A stretch of 64,000 nucleotides of DNA from assembly GCA_036874045.1 (NCBI GenBank), contig CM072341.1:16008501-16072500 (forward strand). The letters run 5' to 3'. This document shows, one piece after another, positions 11,496 through 23,350 of the stretch. The number at the start of each line of letters is the position of its first letter. Position 1 is the stretch's first letter. Source of the DNA: Cymodocea nodosa. Its lineage: Eukaryota > Streptophyta > Magnoliopsida > Alismatales > Cymodoceaceae. Position numbers and translations under genes: made by a program. The notes below the pieces were generated by a model. It saw nothing but the letters and a program-made list of their open reading frames with translations. It did not search any database and was not told where the DNA came from.

Positions 11496-12846
11496 TCAAG
11501 GTCGCAACAGAAGACCGGAAAGGACGATGGCGAAGAAGAGGAGGAGAAGCTTTACTGGCGAAAGGAGCAGACCGCCGCCGATGAACTTAATGTCAGTGCC
11601 TCCGTCGGGGCCAGGAGCCGGTGTCCCGGTACCAGTGCTTCCGTCGGGGCTAGGAGCCGGTGTCCCGGTACCAGTGCTTCCGTCGGGGCTAGGAGCCGGT
11701 GTCCCGGTACCAGTGCTTCCGTCGGGGCTAGGAGCCGGTGTCCCGGTACCAGTGCTTCCGTCGGGGCCAGGAGCCGGTGTCCCGGTACCAGTGCTTCCGT
11801 CGGGGGCAGGAGCCGGTGTCCCGGTACCAGTGCTTCCGTCGGGGGCAGGAGCCGGTGTCCCGGTACCAGTGCTTCCGTCGGGGCCAGGAGCCGGTGTCCC
11901 GGTACCAGTGCTTCCGTCGGGGCCAGGAGCCGGTGTCCCGGTACCAGTGCTTCCGTCGGGGCTAGGAGCCGGTGTCCCGGTACCAGTGCTTCCGTCGGGG
12001 GCAGGAGCCGGTGTCCCGGTACCAGTGCTTCCGTCGGGGGCAGGAGCCGGTGTCCCGGTACCAGTGCTTCCGTCGGGGCCAGGAGCCGGTGTCCCGCTGG
12101 ATCGTTCGTCGGATCATAAAAAGATACATGTCATGCATGATTTGCAGTTCATGATCAACGTCGACGGGAATTACTCACTTAAATAATTAAGGTGATTAAA
12201 TAAGGTACCTGGTAGTTGAAGAAGGATAAGAACATGTAGCACCTGTAATTTACAGAAACAAATTGAGAAACAAGTAGGAATTGATGGTGTGGTGTGTGCA
12301 TACATAAGTTAAATTGAATAATGAGAGACGATCGAGGATTATTATTAATCGGTGGGAACAATTGATCGATTGCTTACTTGGGCTGGGATCGGTTGAAGTG
12401 GTGTGGGCGGTGCCGGCGAAGTCACAGGTTCCGGTGGCCTGGGCTTTCAGCTGGAAGTAGCTGTTGACGGCGTAGGAACAGTATTGTAGGAGTGTATTGG
12501 GTAAATAACAAGCTCCGTTCTCCTGAATGGGCGTGCAGTCTGCCCCGTGGCCGCAGGCGTAATCCAAGGCCGACTGGAGTGCGGTGGTGCTGGCGTCGCT
12601 TTTACAGACACACCAAGTGCTGCCATCTAGATTAATTTTGATTCATTAATTACAACACGAACAAGAAGAAGAAGAAGCAATGGCAACAGCAAACGTGAGA
12701 GAAGGTCGATGTGAAATTAATAATATTGGCAACGCAGAACAGAAGAAGGGAGATGTATATATTAGATTGAAGCAGGCGGGCGCAGGCGCACCTGAAGGGC
12801 GGGCAAGAGCCAAGAGTAGCAGGAGGAGGACGAACCCCGCAGCCAT
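11496..12846 (-). CDS. X8-domain (CBM43) GPI-anchored protein, copy B, with expanded repeat linker
   Basis: Same four-exon gene as copy A: 12792-12846, 12378-12626, 12209-12242 (34 nt) and 11496-12096, total 939 nt, 312 aa, fully in frame. Signal peptide and X8 domain are nearly identical to copy A (ALDYACGHGADCTPI, GACYLPN, QYCSYAVNSYFQ, GTCDFAG). The last exon is 601 nt instead of 172, because a 13-residue unit GSTGTGTPAPxPD (x is G, S or A) is repeated about 13 times before the GPI-signal tail (GGGLLLSPVKLLLLFFAIV). The repeat keeps the reading frame and leaves the anchor signal intact, so the gene looks functional. Its TP and AP dipeptides are potential Hyp O-glycosylation sites as in arabinogalactan-proteins; that is inference. 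The general role would match copy A. Confidence 0.9.
11595..12096. repeat. 39-bp minisatellite, 12 full units plus 34 bp, coding
   Basis: Units begin agtgcttccgtcgggg and end in ggtacc, with period exactly 39 bp from 11595. The difference between units that stands out is at the bases cc/ct/gc after gtcgggg/gtcggg, which change one codon of the minus-strand protein (GGC, AGC or GCC). Copy A has a single ancestral-looking unit near 4803-4845. Confidence 0.97.
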
Positions 12847-12892
12847 GGGTGTTGGTCTGGAATAATTGCCTGCCTGTGGTTACCAAGTTAAC

Positions 12893-12908
12893 TACGTATA
12901 TATGTATG
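12893..12908 (-). promoter_or_regulatory. TATA-like element of X8 copy B
   Basis: The minus strand reads catacatatatacgta about 50 bp upstream of the start codon at 12846, at the same relative place as in copy A. Confidence 0.45.
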
Positions 12909-13324
12909 CCATACAACATTATTATTATTATTATTACTCTTCCGTTTTTTTTTTTTCTTTCGTCGTCCCCACTTTTCTGTTGTCTTCCCGTTTCCCGTTC
13001 GATCGATCGACAAAACTTGGGCGCTTGTCAACGTCGTGCGATGGACGAACAAAAATGTTGTTCTTGATGATTTACGGTTATAATTAGATCGTATATATGT
13101 TCAATTCCAGCTAATTTTCTATGGCTGTCTTCTTTTTCATTAGATCCTTTAATCGGATTAGGCATGAGGACCCCCAAGGTAATCAAGGTTAATTCGAGAA
13201 GCATTCTAGTTTCTTCCTCGACTGCTAAATATTTGTTGGACTTTCATATCCTCCTGTGGTATATATTTTATATTTAATGGCATCAACCAATTACATCAGA
13301 TGGATAGATAAGCAATTAATTTGT

Positions 13325-15104
13325 GAATCTCTTGCATTACCAACTCATTCGACGTAGCAAATTAAGCATAATTCTTCAAGTCCCCAGCTGGAGTTATGTG
13401 CACTTGAAAGTGATTTATTGATGGAGAAGTAGCAAACGCTTTTATCAGGAAAGTGGTCCATTTATTGGCCTTTCTTAGATTTCTTTCTTCCAATCGATTA
13501 TCTATATTATTGGTAAATCTCTTACATCTAATAATATATTATAATGTTGCTCATGCTTTCTGGTAAGTTTGAGGTCATGGACTTTATCTTTTAATCGAAT
13601 AATGATATGTATTTGTAAATAGATGAGAAATGAAAGATTTCCAAATTAATTAAGGTGATGAAAAGGGGAGGGATATTCTTTCATCTTTCTCGATTAAAAT
13701 TTTCGTAAATTCCTTTGCCTACTAATCCTTCATCAATCTTTTATTTATTTAAGTAATAATAATAGTAATAAAATAGAATAACTAGACAAGAAACTCATGA
13801 GATGAAGAAGAGCTTGCTCTACCGTAAAACATATGTTGGGCAATATATAGCAAATCATTACACAAGATATGGTATATCAATTTAAAAATAGAGAAATTAA
13901 GAACAGTAGTTTTTTTTTTTTTTTTTTTTTTTGTAATTGTCTAGAAATGGTATATTAAATTTATTTTTTTTCTTCCCATAAATTATATATACAAATACGT
14001 TCTGTCTCGTTTCATTACTTTTAATCACGTCCGAATCATAAGTTTAATAAGCATATAACGATATATTAAACATCTACAGCGTTGCCACAGAAAAATAGAC
14101 TCTTAAAAATATACCCAAAGCATGTTTTCTCACTAGAACACGTTTTCTTTTTTAACCATTAGTGATGGCGATCATCTTTCACAGGAGAATAAATTGTTTT
14201 ATATACATAAAGCACAACATAAAATTTACAAAATACAACGCAATTTGTTTTATAAAATAGTAAATGTCAACCCAATTACAAAATAAAATGGATCACTTTC
14301 CTTACAAAACAAAATACCATGTCAGTCAATTAATTCGCATCCTGACCATTAGGAAAATATATTCGACTCTAGAACGTTGAAAACCGACAGAGAAGAAATT
14401 GATGACATTAGACAAACAAAAGGTAGAACGGCGACCATCAATATAAACAAGAGGAGAAAGAATACAAAACAATAATAATAATAATATTTTTACCACTTCA
14501 TGTTATGAATCGAATGGGCTGCCATTTAGATATCTTATGATCAATATTTTTATCACGAATGTTTTTAACCAATCATTATATTTTATCCTGCATTTCATTT
14601 CGTTGCATTCTTGAGAATGAAATTCCTTTTTCTTTTGGAAAGAATCAAATTCCTAGGGAGATAAAAAATGTATTCCATGGAGAATAATTATTTCAAAGTG
14701 TAATTGCATGGCAAACGTTGAACTCTTCAAAATTTTATTACATTCCCTGCCATATTTCTATGTACCAGACATTACATAAGAAGATAGAAAACGCATGCAA
14801 CCGCGCTTCTCCATGTTGACAAGATAATGAAATACGAGTCATGAGTCATAACTATTCTCAATGTGAAAATGTAATACAATGAAATATGTTACAAGGCTTC
14901 CAGGGCATTAGAAAACAAAAATGAGGCTTCCTAGGAGAATTTGAGCCCATCCATCATCGTTATTCCAAAATCATCAAAAGAAAACCAGCAGGAGAATTGG
15001 GCGATTGGGATATCGAACAGATTCGTGTACATTTTCATCAGACCCCAGTGCATTGAGAAAGTCGAATGATCCCTCCCCAATTGTAGTAGTCTTTACCACT
15101 AACT
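13325..15104. other. Intergenic, no gene seen
   Basis: AT-rich sequence between the duplication and the 3' end of the PPR gene. A run of about 24 T is at 13909-13932. The last part (about 14880-15104) is probably the PPR gene 3' UTR. No coding similarity was recognised on either strand. Confidence 0.6.
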
Positions 15105-18100
15105 TCAGACATACGCGGTTGCATAATCTAGGCTGAAGAGTTGTTCCCTGCGACCATCACCCCCCATTCTGTAGTTGAGCTTCCTTGCTACGGAGTCAAC
15201 CTTATCATTGCCGTCGAAATCCAATTCTCGCAAGCAACGTCTTCTAACCTTTCTCAATGTTTCTTTAGAAGGTACAAGACCAGCATTCAACTGCGCGAAT
15301 CTCAAAATTATATCGCTTCCTCAATTCGTGAAAAACATGACTTGATTACCATTTATGCATAGAAACCTAGGTTCCTTATGAGGCACAGTTAAAATGCACG
15401 GCAAAAAAGACGTACCATGTCATCAATCACGTTGAGAGCAGATTTGTGGTCACGGCTGACAAGATGTGCATCAATAAGTAGTGAATATGTCATGGCGTTT
15501 GGTTTAACATCAAGACTTGTCAAGTGCTCAAAAACCCTTGAAGCTTCGTGCGTCTGTTAAAATATAGAGAAACAAATTGAAAGAGTAAATACAATTTCTT
15601 GAAACCCAAGACAGAGAAGACCATACGTGTAAATAAAATCTCCGAAACATGATATTCACAATCCAAGTTCAAGAAACAAACCTTTCTATGCTTCCCAAAT
15701 GCACTCATAAGAGAGTTGTACGAATGAATATCAGGACTCAACCCAAACGTCTTACCAATGGATTCAAATGTCTCATAGGCCCGCTCAAGGTCCCATATGT
15801 TTGCAGAACCCAATATCACACAGTTGAGGGCTGCTACTGACTTGTAGGGAGGTTTGGCATTGATCAAGTTCTCAAGTTGAAAATAAACCTACCATGTATT
15901 TTAAAATTAAATAAATTGCGAACATTAGTTAAGCATCTTTTATCAGATTCTTAGGAAAGCATTTCCACAATAGTGTTTATTTAACAATGATAGAAGTGAC
16001 ATGAAATCAGCAGCTTGGAACACCCATACCGTGTCCAAAGTAGAAAATCCATTTCTACAGCAAGCAACAACCAGAGGATGTAAAGATGTAAATGGTGAAA
16101 ACAATTCTTCAGCTTCTGGAGAACCACCATGTATGCTTTCAAACTCCTTGAGGGTAGCAAAAGCTTTCATGATATTTCCTAAACATGCCAATGCATGTAT
16201 CCTCCCAAGATATGACTCTGGACTTGGTTCATTCTTTTTACGTAATGAGTGCTTCAGTGTGGACCATGATGCATCCAAAAGGCTAGAATTGTATGTCCTA
16301 CCAGCAACGCTAAGTGCTGCCATACTCAAACCTTCATCTACTGAAAGAAACCGAGGAGGTTTTACAGCCTCACCGCGAGAAATCCAACGAGCCAAAAATG
16401 CCAAACAAAAAATAGCCAATTTGCTATGATCTTCTTGCAGTGCAATTTCTAAAATGTATCTGCTTAGATTCCAGCTTGGACACAATGCTTTGTTTTTTTG
16501 TGTACCCTGCCAAAGAGGAATCATCACAGGCTCAAATAACTAGAAAAAAAGAGTTCAAAATAATCGTCAAATCATGAGCTTCAGCCAGATGCTGTTTAAT
16601 TTCATAAGGATAGTAGTGGAAGAGAGGAAGAAAAATAAATATGAACTAATTTGAGCATACTTATTAAGACAGACAAGTAGGCGCCCTGGCATTTTTTAAG
16701 GCTGGGCAAATGCATGCCCAACCCTCTCATATCATATCATCTAATGAAGGGCACTTTGTGTAATTGAAAAGGTCAAAATCACATCTTTTTTTAAAATAAG
16801 AGTATTGAACTCTAAGGTTACCTGGCACTTCTCAATAATGGATACCAGGTCATCTAGTCTCCCTGAACTGACACAGATCCACGCACAATCCATAAACACT
16901 TTCAATGAGACCTCATAACCAGATTTTAGAAACAAATCCATATATTTCAAAGCAGAATCTTTATGATTCTCTGAAAATAGCAGGACGATGACCATTCGAT
17001 ATGACTCCTCATCTGGTGGTGATTGATCCCCCGTCCGGAGCATCCTGATAATAGATGAAGAGAAAGTTGACATTGGAAGCATAAGATTGGAATATATACA
17101 AAAAAATGTTTCCTGAAGAGACAAGATACTATGCTAGAATTGTTCAGCTTTTGCATATGGATTATTGTTATTGTAAAAATCCAACTCAAAACTAATTGAC
17201 ATTAAATAAGAGATTCATCATATATTAGTCCTAGTTTTAATTCCTACACTAGCAATGCAAGACCATTTCAATATTTCCTGCACTTATCAATATGCCTACA
17301 ATTGTCTTTTTTACTTTAGATCGAATGGAAATGTGTGAATCTATTTTGATATCATATAAAAATTCAACTTAAAATCAATTGACATTTAGTAAAAAGATTC
17401 ATAATATATTAATCCTAGGCTTAACCTCTACAACACTGATGCAAGAGTATTCCAACAATTATTGAATAGCAAACAAGGGATCCAACAGCAGCTATGTTAA
17501 TCGTGTGTTATTCATTAATCCTGGTCACTTTGAAGGAGGTCACCTTGACATCACCTTAATAACACTGAGTGCTCTTTGAAGCAAGAGGGCCAACCAATAG
17601 CATTTATTAGCAACAACTACAAAGAAAACCAGATTCTCTTGCTCATTTATGAAAAGAAAATGCTAGCTATATTGCAAGCAGTGAAGAAGTGGAGAGCAAT
17701 GTTACTAGGAAGATTCTTAATCATCAGGACAAATGAAGTCAGTCTGAAATACCCATCTGGGCAAAGAATAAATAAACCTACATCTACACAGAAAATCTGC
17801 AAGCTGTCAACGTTCTGGTACTGGAGTGGATCACCAATATTGAGGAGACTTATGCCAATTCAGAAGATTACAGGAGTACCATTGAAGATAAAGAAAATGG
17901 GAAGTTAAATCCACATAAGTATCACTTGGTAGATGTGCTCTAATTTTACAAACGAAGGTTGGTAATATTCAATATCCCAAGGCTTTGTGAGATGATGATA
18001 CAACAGGTCACTCTGTTTACAAAAAGACAGTAGCAATAATGAAATTATCAGTGGGTGGCTTAAGGATGTGAAGAAGCATGTTAGAGAATGTGACACTTTT

Positions 18101-19803
18101 TTTGAACAGCAGTGAATGTGATACTTGTCAAAGACCAAGTATTATAATACTCATCCAGATGACCTCCTTCAGTGTCTGCCAACCCTAGCTATCGGCTAGA
18201 TTTATCTTAAATATGGAGTTTACTGAAGGGCTGCCAAAATCCAAGGGAAAAATTACTATATTGGTGGTGGCAGATAGATTTACAAAATATGCACACTTTA
18301 TTAGAATCAAGCATCCTTATTTAGTAATATAGCTCAGGTATTTACTAAAGATGCTGTGACACTTTATGGTGCTCCAAGAAGTATAGTCAGTGACCAAGGT
18401 CAAGTTTTCACAAGTCAAATACTAATGAGATTACAGCAGAACAACCCTAATTTGGATCTATTAAATTGATACGATTCAAGGGTTTACATGGGGATCCACA
18501 CCCATCTCTACTTTCTTATGTACCAAGAACTACAATGGAAGCAGTGATCAATCAGGAATTGCACTCTAGGAAGTCCATTCTTCAGCTGCCACAAAATAAC
18601 TTACATAGGACCCAACAATGTATGAAGCAAATGGCCTTCAGGAAGCACATGGAGCATAGCTATGAAGAAGATGAGTGGCCGTTTACTAAAAGTAGAACAT
18701 ATAGACAAAGTTCGTTAGAAAAATAAAATCTGATGTTGTCTTCCAGGTTTCATGAGTCATTACAAATTAAGAGATCGGTCAAGTTTCCTATGAAGACCCA
18801 TCTAAAGAGCTCATGTATCCATCTGGTGTAGACAAGCTCGTAACAGAATGCAGAAAGAGAAACGGGGAGCATTCGTAAATGAAAATGGAATATAAAGATA
18901 AAAAAGATGCCCTGATTGGCAACCAACGAGAACAACGATAGCATTTACCCCCTCTCGGGAGCACCTGAACTTCTGTAAAACTTTCTTATATCCCCAAGTA
19001 CAAAATCTAAAGATCCACGGAAGGAGGAAGCACCAGAATTGGACATAGATTTTGTTACACCCCCCCCCCCCCCCCAAAAAAAAAAGAAAAAAAGAAAGAA
19101 AGACAAAGAATAAACACCCAGATAAAACAAACAAAAGATTGCTGCGTTGTCTTCTACCCTGAAGTTACCTGTCGATCAATTTCTCGGCAGCCTCGGCCTC
19201 CTTGGCTTCGCACATGGTCTTGAGCACAATATTGTAGGACGCGGTGTTGGGCGAAATTCCATACTCATCCATCTGCGCTAGCAGGTCCAGCAGCTCCCCC
19301 GCGCTGGAGCCCAGCATGACATTGGCAGTGAGGTATTGGTTGTAAAGACTGACGGTCGGCTTATTGGGCTTCCCGCTCTCATCGAGTGATCTGATCCAGA
19401 ACTCGAAGAGCTGCTTCATCTGAGACCAATTGCGCGTGGTGGTCCATTTGGAGAACTCATCCATCAAACCCTCGACGTTCAGCGTCTGGGAGAAGGCGAA
19501 GACCCTCCCCGACGCCAAAGAGTAGGGCGTCTGATGGCCACCGGCGTTGACAAGGGAGACGCTACCCTGCTGGGGAACGGGTTTCCGCCAGTTCTCATGG
19601 TAGAAGGGGCTCCCAGTGGAAGGGTTAGGGGGGAGAGGCGTGGTGGTGGTGGTGAGAGAGGAGTCGGAGTCGGGCACCGCGACCTCGGATTCCTGGGATA
19701 GGGGAAGGGAGGTGGAGATGGGGCGGAGGTGGGAGGAAGGGTTTTGGGTTTTGAGGAAGGATGCGAGGGATCTAAGGCGGCATTGGAGCACTCTTGCTGC
19801 CAT
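15105..19803 (-). CDS. Mitochondrial-type pentatricopeptide repeat protein (At1g26460-like)
   Basis: Six exons: 19169-19803, 16822-17044, 16030-16506, 15682-15888, 15416-15553 and 15105-15290, total 1866 nt, 621 aa, phase-consistent throughout. The N-terminus (MAARVLQCRLRSLASFLKTQ) is Arg/Ser-rich and lacks acid residues, like a mitochondrial presequence. PPR-type helical pairs include VSLYNQYLTANVMLG, PNTASYNIVLKTMCEA, SPDIHSYNSLMSAFGKH and KPNAMTYSLLIDAHLVS. The conserved tail PSKETLRKVRRRCLREL follows. PPR proteins bind organelle RNA or act with the mitoribosome; a specific target cannot be told. The last exon was started at cgcag (15290), because the longer open frame upstream does not join exon 5 in phase. 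Intron 1 (17045-19168) carries a gypsy fossil. Confidence 0.9.
17560..18470 (+). mobile_element. Ty3/gypsy pol fossil in PPR intron 1
   Basis: Plus-strand translation, antisense to the host gene, gives a gypsy RNase H segment (KQEGQPIAFIS, YEKKMLAILQAVKKWR, GRFLIIRTNEVSLKY). Next comes an integrase core (EGLPKSKGKITILVVADRF, TKYAHFIRIKHPY) broken by stops and small deletions. There is no LTR, gag or RT. It is an old fragment with no coding potential. Confidence 0.85.
19060..19085. repeat. C16 homopolymer followed by A-rich run
   Basis: Sixteen C (19060-19075) are followed by an A/G-rich tract, about 85 bp inside PPR intron 1 from the exon 1 donor. Such a tract is error-prone in sequencing, so its length is uncertain. 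Confidence 0.9.
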
Positions 19804-21339
19804 CGCTGGGGAGCTGTTCGACAGTGGAGGGAGGCAAATGCTAGGGTTTTATTGATTTGGATTTGGATTTGGATTGGGCAGAATTACGAGGCAGCGACGG
19901 TGGTCGCGGGTTCGAAACCACAAGTCTCACGTCCAGAGAGCTCTTCTTCGTCACCACCTTCACTTGTTGAACTCCTTATTCGGATCTTTCTCTTAAGTTG
20001 TCTGTAATATTTTTGTTTTAACTTTTTTTTGGTAGAGTTGTAATCATTTTATTTTTTTAAATAATAGTTAATGTAGCGATCCAATATTCTTTCTTTGACG
20101 AGGAGTGAGCTTGCCAGAGGTCGGAGAGGGTAGAGAAGTCGGAATCTGAGAAGAGTCACTTTTGAGCTCATGACTTTGATCTCAAATGTCACGGTAGAGT
20201 GAGAGTTTACTGTAATTGTTATAATTTATGAGTTCGTTTATATAAAACGAAAGATTAAAAAAAAAAAAAGGTAAGAAAACGAAAATTCTAGAATAATCTA
20301 AAATAGAAATTTAAAAAAGTTAGAAAAAAAATAATGTTTAGGAAAAAAAATCTACTTTATTATTATTATTTTTTATTATTCAAAACTATATGATTATTTA
20401 TTTTTTATTATTATTATTTATCCCTCTATTTTATTTTATTATTATTTATCCACTTATTCTTTCATTTTCTCCTCATTTTTCTTTCCTTTTTTATTCTTAT
20501 GATAAAGAATGAGGTAAGATTTCTTGCGATAAACAACTTAATTCACCGTAAATATCACAATAAATTCATTATCTATGGAATAAAAGATTCATTTGACTAG
20601 AGGAACGAGACTTGATCGGTCAGACAACCTCCACATTGATGCATCCATGACAACCTTTCATTTCTTTGTCTATTTTGAGTTCGTTTGTGTACGTTTCACA
20701 TCCAAAAATATAGAAAATATAAAATTATTTATGCATGTATGGAAAATGATGAAAATTCTAAGAAATGTATTATTTAATAATTTTTAAAATATTAAATAAT
20801 AAATTAACAAAATTACTACTCACTTGAAAAATAATATAATATATATTAACAATTTATTAAATACCTATGTAACATATAAAATAACTTATATACAATATGT
20901 ACGTGTGAAATATCTTATCATTACAAGTATAATTTATTACAAATAATTTTTAACAAAATTATTACAAGTATATTATTTATTTCTCATATAAAATACATAA
21001 TTTATTCACATATTACATCAACTATTCTTTTTCTTTATTCTACACTCAAATGTAAGTAAATATTCTTGATCTGATTTTCTAATAAAATTATAGAGAAAAA
21101 AATATGTTAAAATAATATTCACTTGTATTTTAAATAAATATAATATATATCTTTATAAAATGACAAAATGAAGTTTAATCACTTCAAATATACGTTCTAT
21201 TATATTTCTTAATTGTGAATATCTATAATTAAAATTTTTTGCTACATTATTAGATTTTGATAAATGATATCAAGCTACTCAAAATAAAGAAATAAATTTT
21301 AAGCAATTTGTAAAATCTACATCTACCAAATAATATTTA
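19804..21339. other. PPR 5' flank and AT-rich intergenic sequence
   Basis: The first 200 bp are GC-richer and hold the probable PPR promoter and 5' UTR, including a short gatttg repeat at 19853-19876. From about 20220 the sequence is very AT-rich with long T/A runs. No gene is seen. Confidence 0.6.
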
Positions 21340-22010
21340 TATAATATATACAACATTTAGCACTTTATAGAGTTTAATATTAAATTATAAAAATCATGTA
21401 AACTAAATTAATATCATATGAGGTGTGACTACAAATGATCATTTCTATCTCACAATAACATATGTGATTTCTATGTTAAAATTACAAATAGCTAAGATAT
21501 TTTATGTTAATTCTTCTTTTCTATTTATGTATTTAGCATTTTCTTATCAATAAATTATGGCATTAACATATATATCATTAATAACACTAATGAAATCTTA
21601 AATAGAAAAAATGTTAGAATTTCAATAATATAATGTCAATTTTATAAAAAAAATACTATTAATGAAATAGAAAAGACAACATAATATAATGAATATATTA
21701 CCTTAAAATATGATAAAACATTTAGATCATTTCAAATTCTACTTGATGTTGAAGATAAAAATTTTACTATAAGTATATAATGTAATCTAATTATAGCATT
21801 TACAATCTTATTAAAGCATGTGCTAACTATCTAAGTAGATCGATGAAAACACTTACTTGTAACTACATATCATTGATTCTTATTAACTCTAACAAGAAAA
21901 ATTATCAATTTCTCTTTAACACTTATACTTTGACTATCTTTTATTATTTTTCTTTTCTAATTCACAAAATTACATGAAAATATATTGACTCATGTAATAT
22001 ATTTGTCGAC
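21340..22010 (-). pseudogene. PIF/Harbinger transposase fossil
   Basis: Minus-strand translation, with many stops, follows the Harbinger transposase layout. KIIKDSQSISVKEKLIIFLV and CFHRST...CFNKIVNAI correspond to the helix-turn-helix region. VINDIYVNAI, KYINRKEELT and NILAICNFNIEITYVIV correspond to the DDE-domain region (GAIDGTH, RYRGRK, NVLAACDFDMRFTYV in the family). The identification rests on motif order and spacing, and catalytic acids are partly lost. Confidence 0.65.
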
Positions 22011-22479
22011 AATTATATAATTGATAAGGTATTCATGAATCTAACAATCTTTTGATATAATGTTATCCTTCTCTGTTATATATTTGTTTGATTGTTTGAG
22101 GAATAACGTCTACAATGGAATGTGTAGTTGTTCCACACATTCTTGCAAGTAACCATAATAGTCTACATCATCTTCGTTGTCACCTTTCTAATCATTGTTA
22201 CGAATATTCTTCATTATTCTCCATATGGATAACAAATACATGCAAAAGTAAACAATTCTACAATTAACATAATATACCAACCATTTCAACAATTAACATA
22301 AATATACGAACAATCTAGATAATTCAAAATGAACATACAAAAGTAATATAACCAAGTCAATGTCAATTATACATGTTCAAGTACCAAACATGTAATAATA
22401 AAAATAACATGAATTTAATAAGAGTCATAACTTCACATTTTTTTGAAATAGTATCGTAACCACTCCACTCGCAAGTCAT

Positions 22480-23350
22480 TACTTCTCAGTTAAAAAAAAG
22501 TCCATTTCCACTGGATTCTCTAACAATTTCAGTCTCAATATTCGCTCTTCCTTCGTAAGATCATCAATTTCAAGGAGTATAATAATATATTCTTCTGCTT
22601 TTCTTCTCACTTTAGATTTTTGATATATCTCATCTTATTTTACAAACTTCTAGGCAACGCAACTTATTTCATTCATTGACCTCACAATGAACTGAGAAGA
22701 TTCAACATGTGGTCATGCTCTTTTCTTTGACATTCTAATTACATTTTCTCTAGTAAAAGGGTTAATGCTATCTTCATCCTCTACATCATCAAAAAATATT
22801 AAAGGAACATGAGTATTGAAAATAGAAAAGGTATCCATGAGTTTTGAGGTTTCCACATCCTATATGCCTTGTACATTTTAGAGAATTTGACTATTACCTT
22901 TAGTAGTCATATTCTTATTAAACATTGTATATAGATCATCATATATTGTACATAATTTTACCACATATGATTTACATTCTAAATGTTGCTACAAAAAAAA
23001 ATATTATAATTTGAAAATTCACTTGCAAATGAATAATACAAAATAAAATATTTCACTTGTATAAATTCATTTTAAATTTCTTTTGGAATGTCGGTACGAG
23101 CATAGATGTAGTCTCACCATTATCTATTTTACTTTGAGATTTTGGTATAATTTGTATACACTATCTTCTAAGTTTTTATTCTACTTTCAACATATTTTCT
23201 CTCAACATTTGCAATTGTCTTATTATTGTACTATGTAATCACTTTATTTCATGTATCTATTCTGATCTTCTCATCTTATTGTTTTACATTTCCTTCTCTA
23301 ATTTTTGCTACTAAGATACTTAAAAATATTTCATCTTGTTTGGTGCTCCA
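22480..23350 (-). pseudogene. Myb/SANT-like (Harbinger ORF2-type) fossil
   Basis: Minus-strand translation starts NVNWSTKQDEIFLSILVAKI, the Trp-containing Myb/SANT-like DNA-binding start. It continues through CKSYVVKLCTIYDDLYTMF and DVEDEDSINPFTRE to a C-terminal helix DDLTKEERILRLKLLENP, interrupted by stops. This is the companion protein encoded by plant PIF/Harbinger elements. It lies upstream of the transposase fossil in the same orientation, as in an intact element. No terminal inverted repeats were identified. Confidence 0.6.

Larger units (their letters stand above)
6228..13324. repeat. Tandem segmental duplication, unit B
   Basis: Second copy of the block described at 877-6227, in the same orientation and abutting it. 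Unit B alone contains the foldback insertion (6738-9502) and a unique segment (10350-11180). It also lacks several hundred bases matching about 1770-2130 of unit A. The 3' breakpoint is where the aattaatttgt of both units diverges (6227 vs 13324). Confidence 0.93.

Noticed and set aside
11265..12186. Long plus-strand open frames (284 and 219 codons) across the minisatellite
   Set aside because: They are antisense to the X8 copy B last exon. They exist because a 39-bp repeat is open in several frames, and they have no domain or splice logic.
15291..15330. Upstream extension of the last PPR exon (SDIILRFAQ...)
   Set aside because: It cannot be joined in phase to exon 5 at its strong donor. The acceptor cgcag at 15291 gives the in-phase DDM-LNAGLVPSK.
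19900..19925. gggttcgaaaccac, similar to a tRNA or SINE B box
   Set aside because: No A box, cloverleaf or SINE-like tail could be placed around it. It lies in the PPR gene 5' flank.
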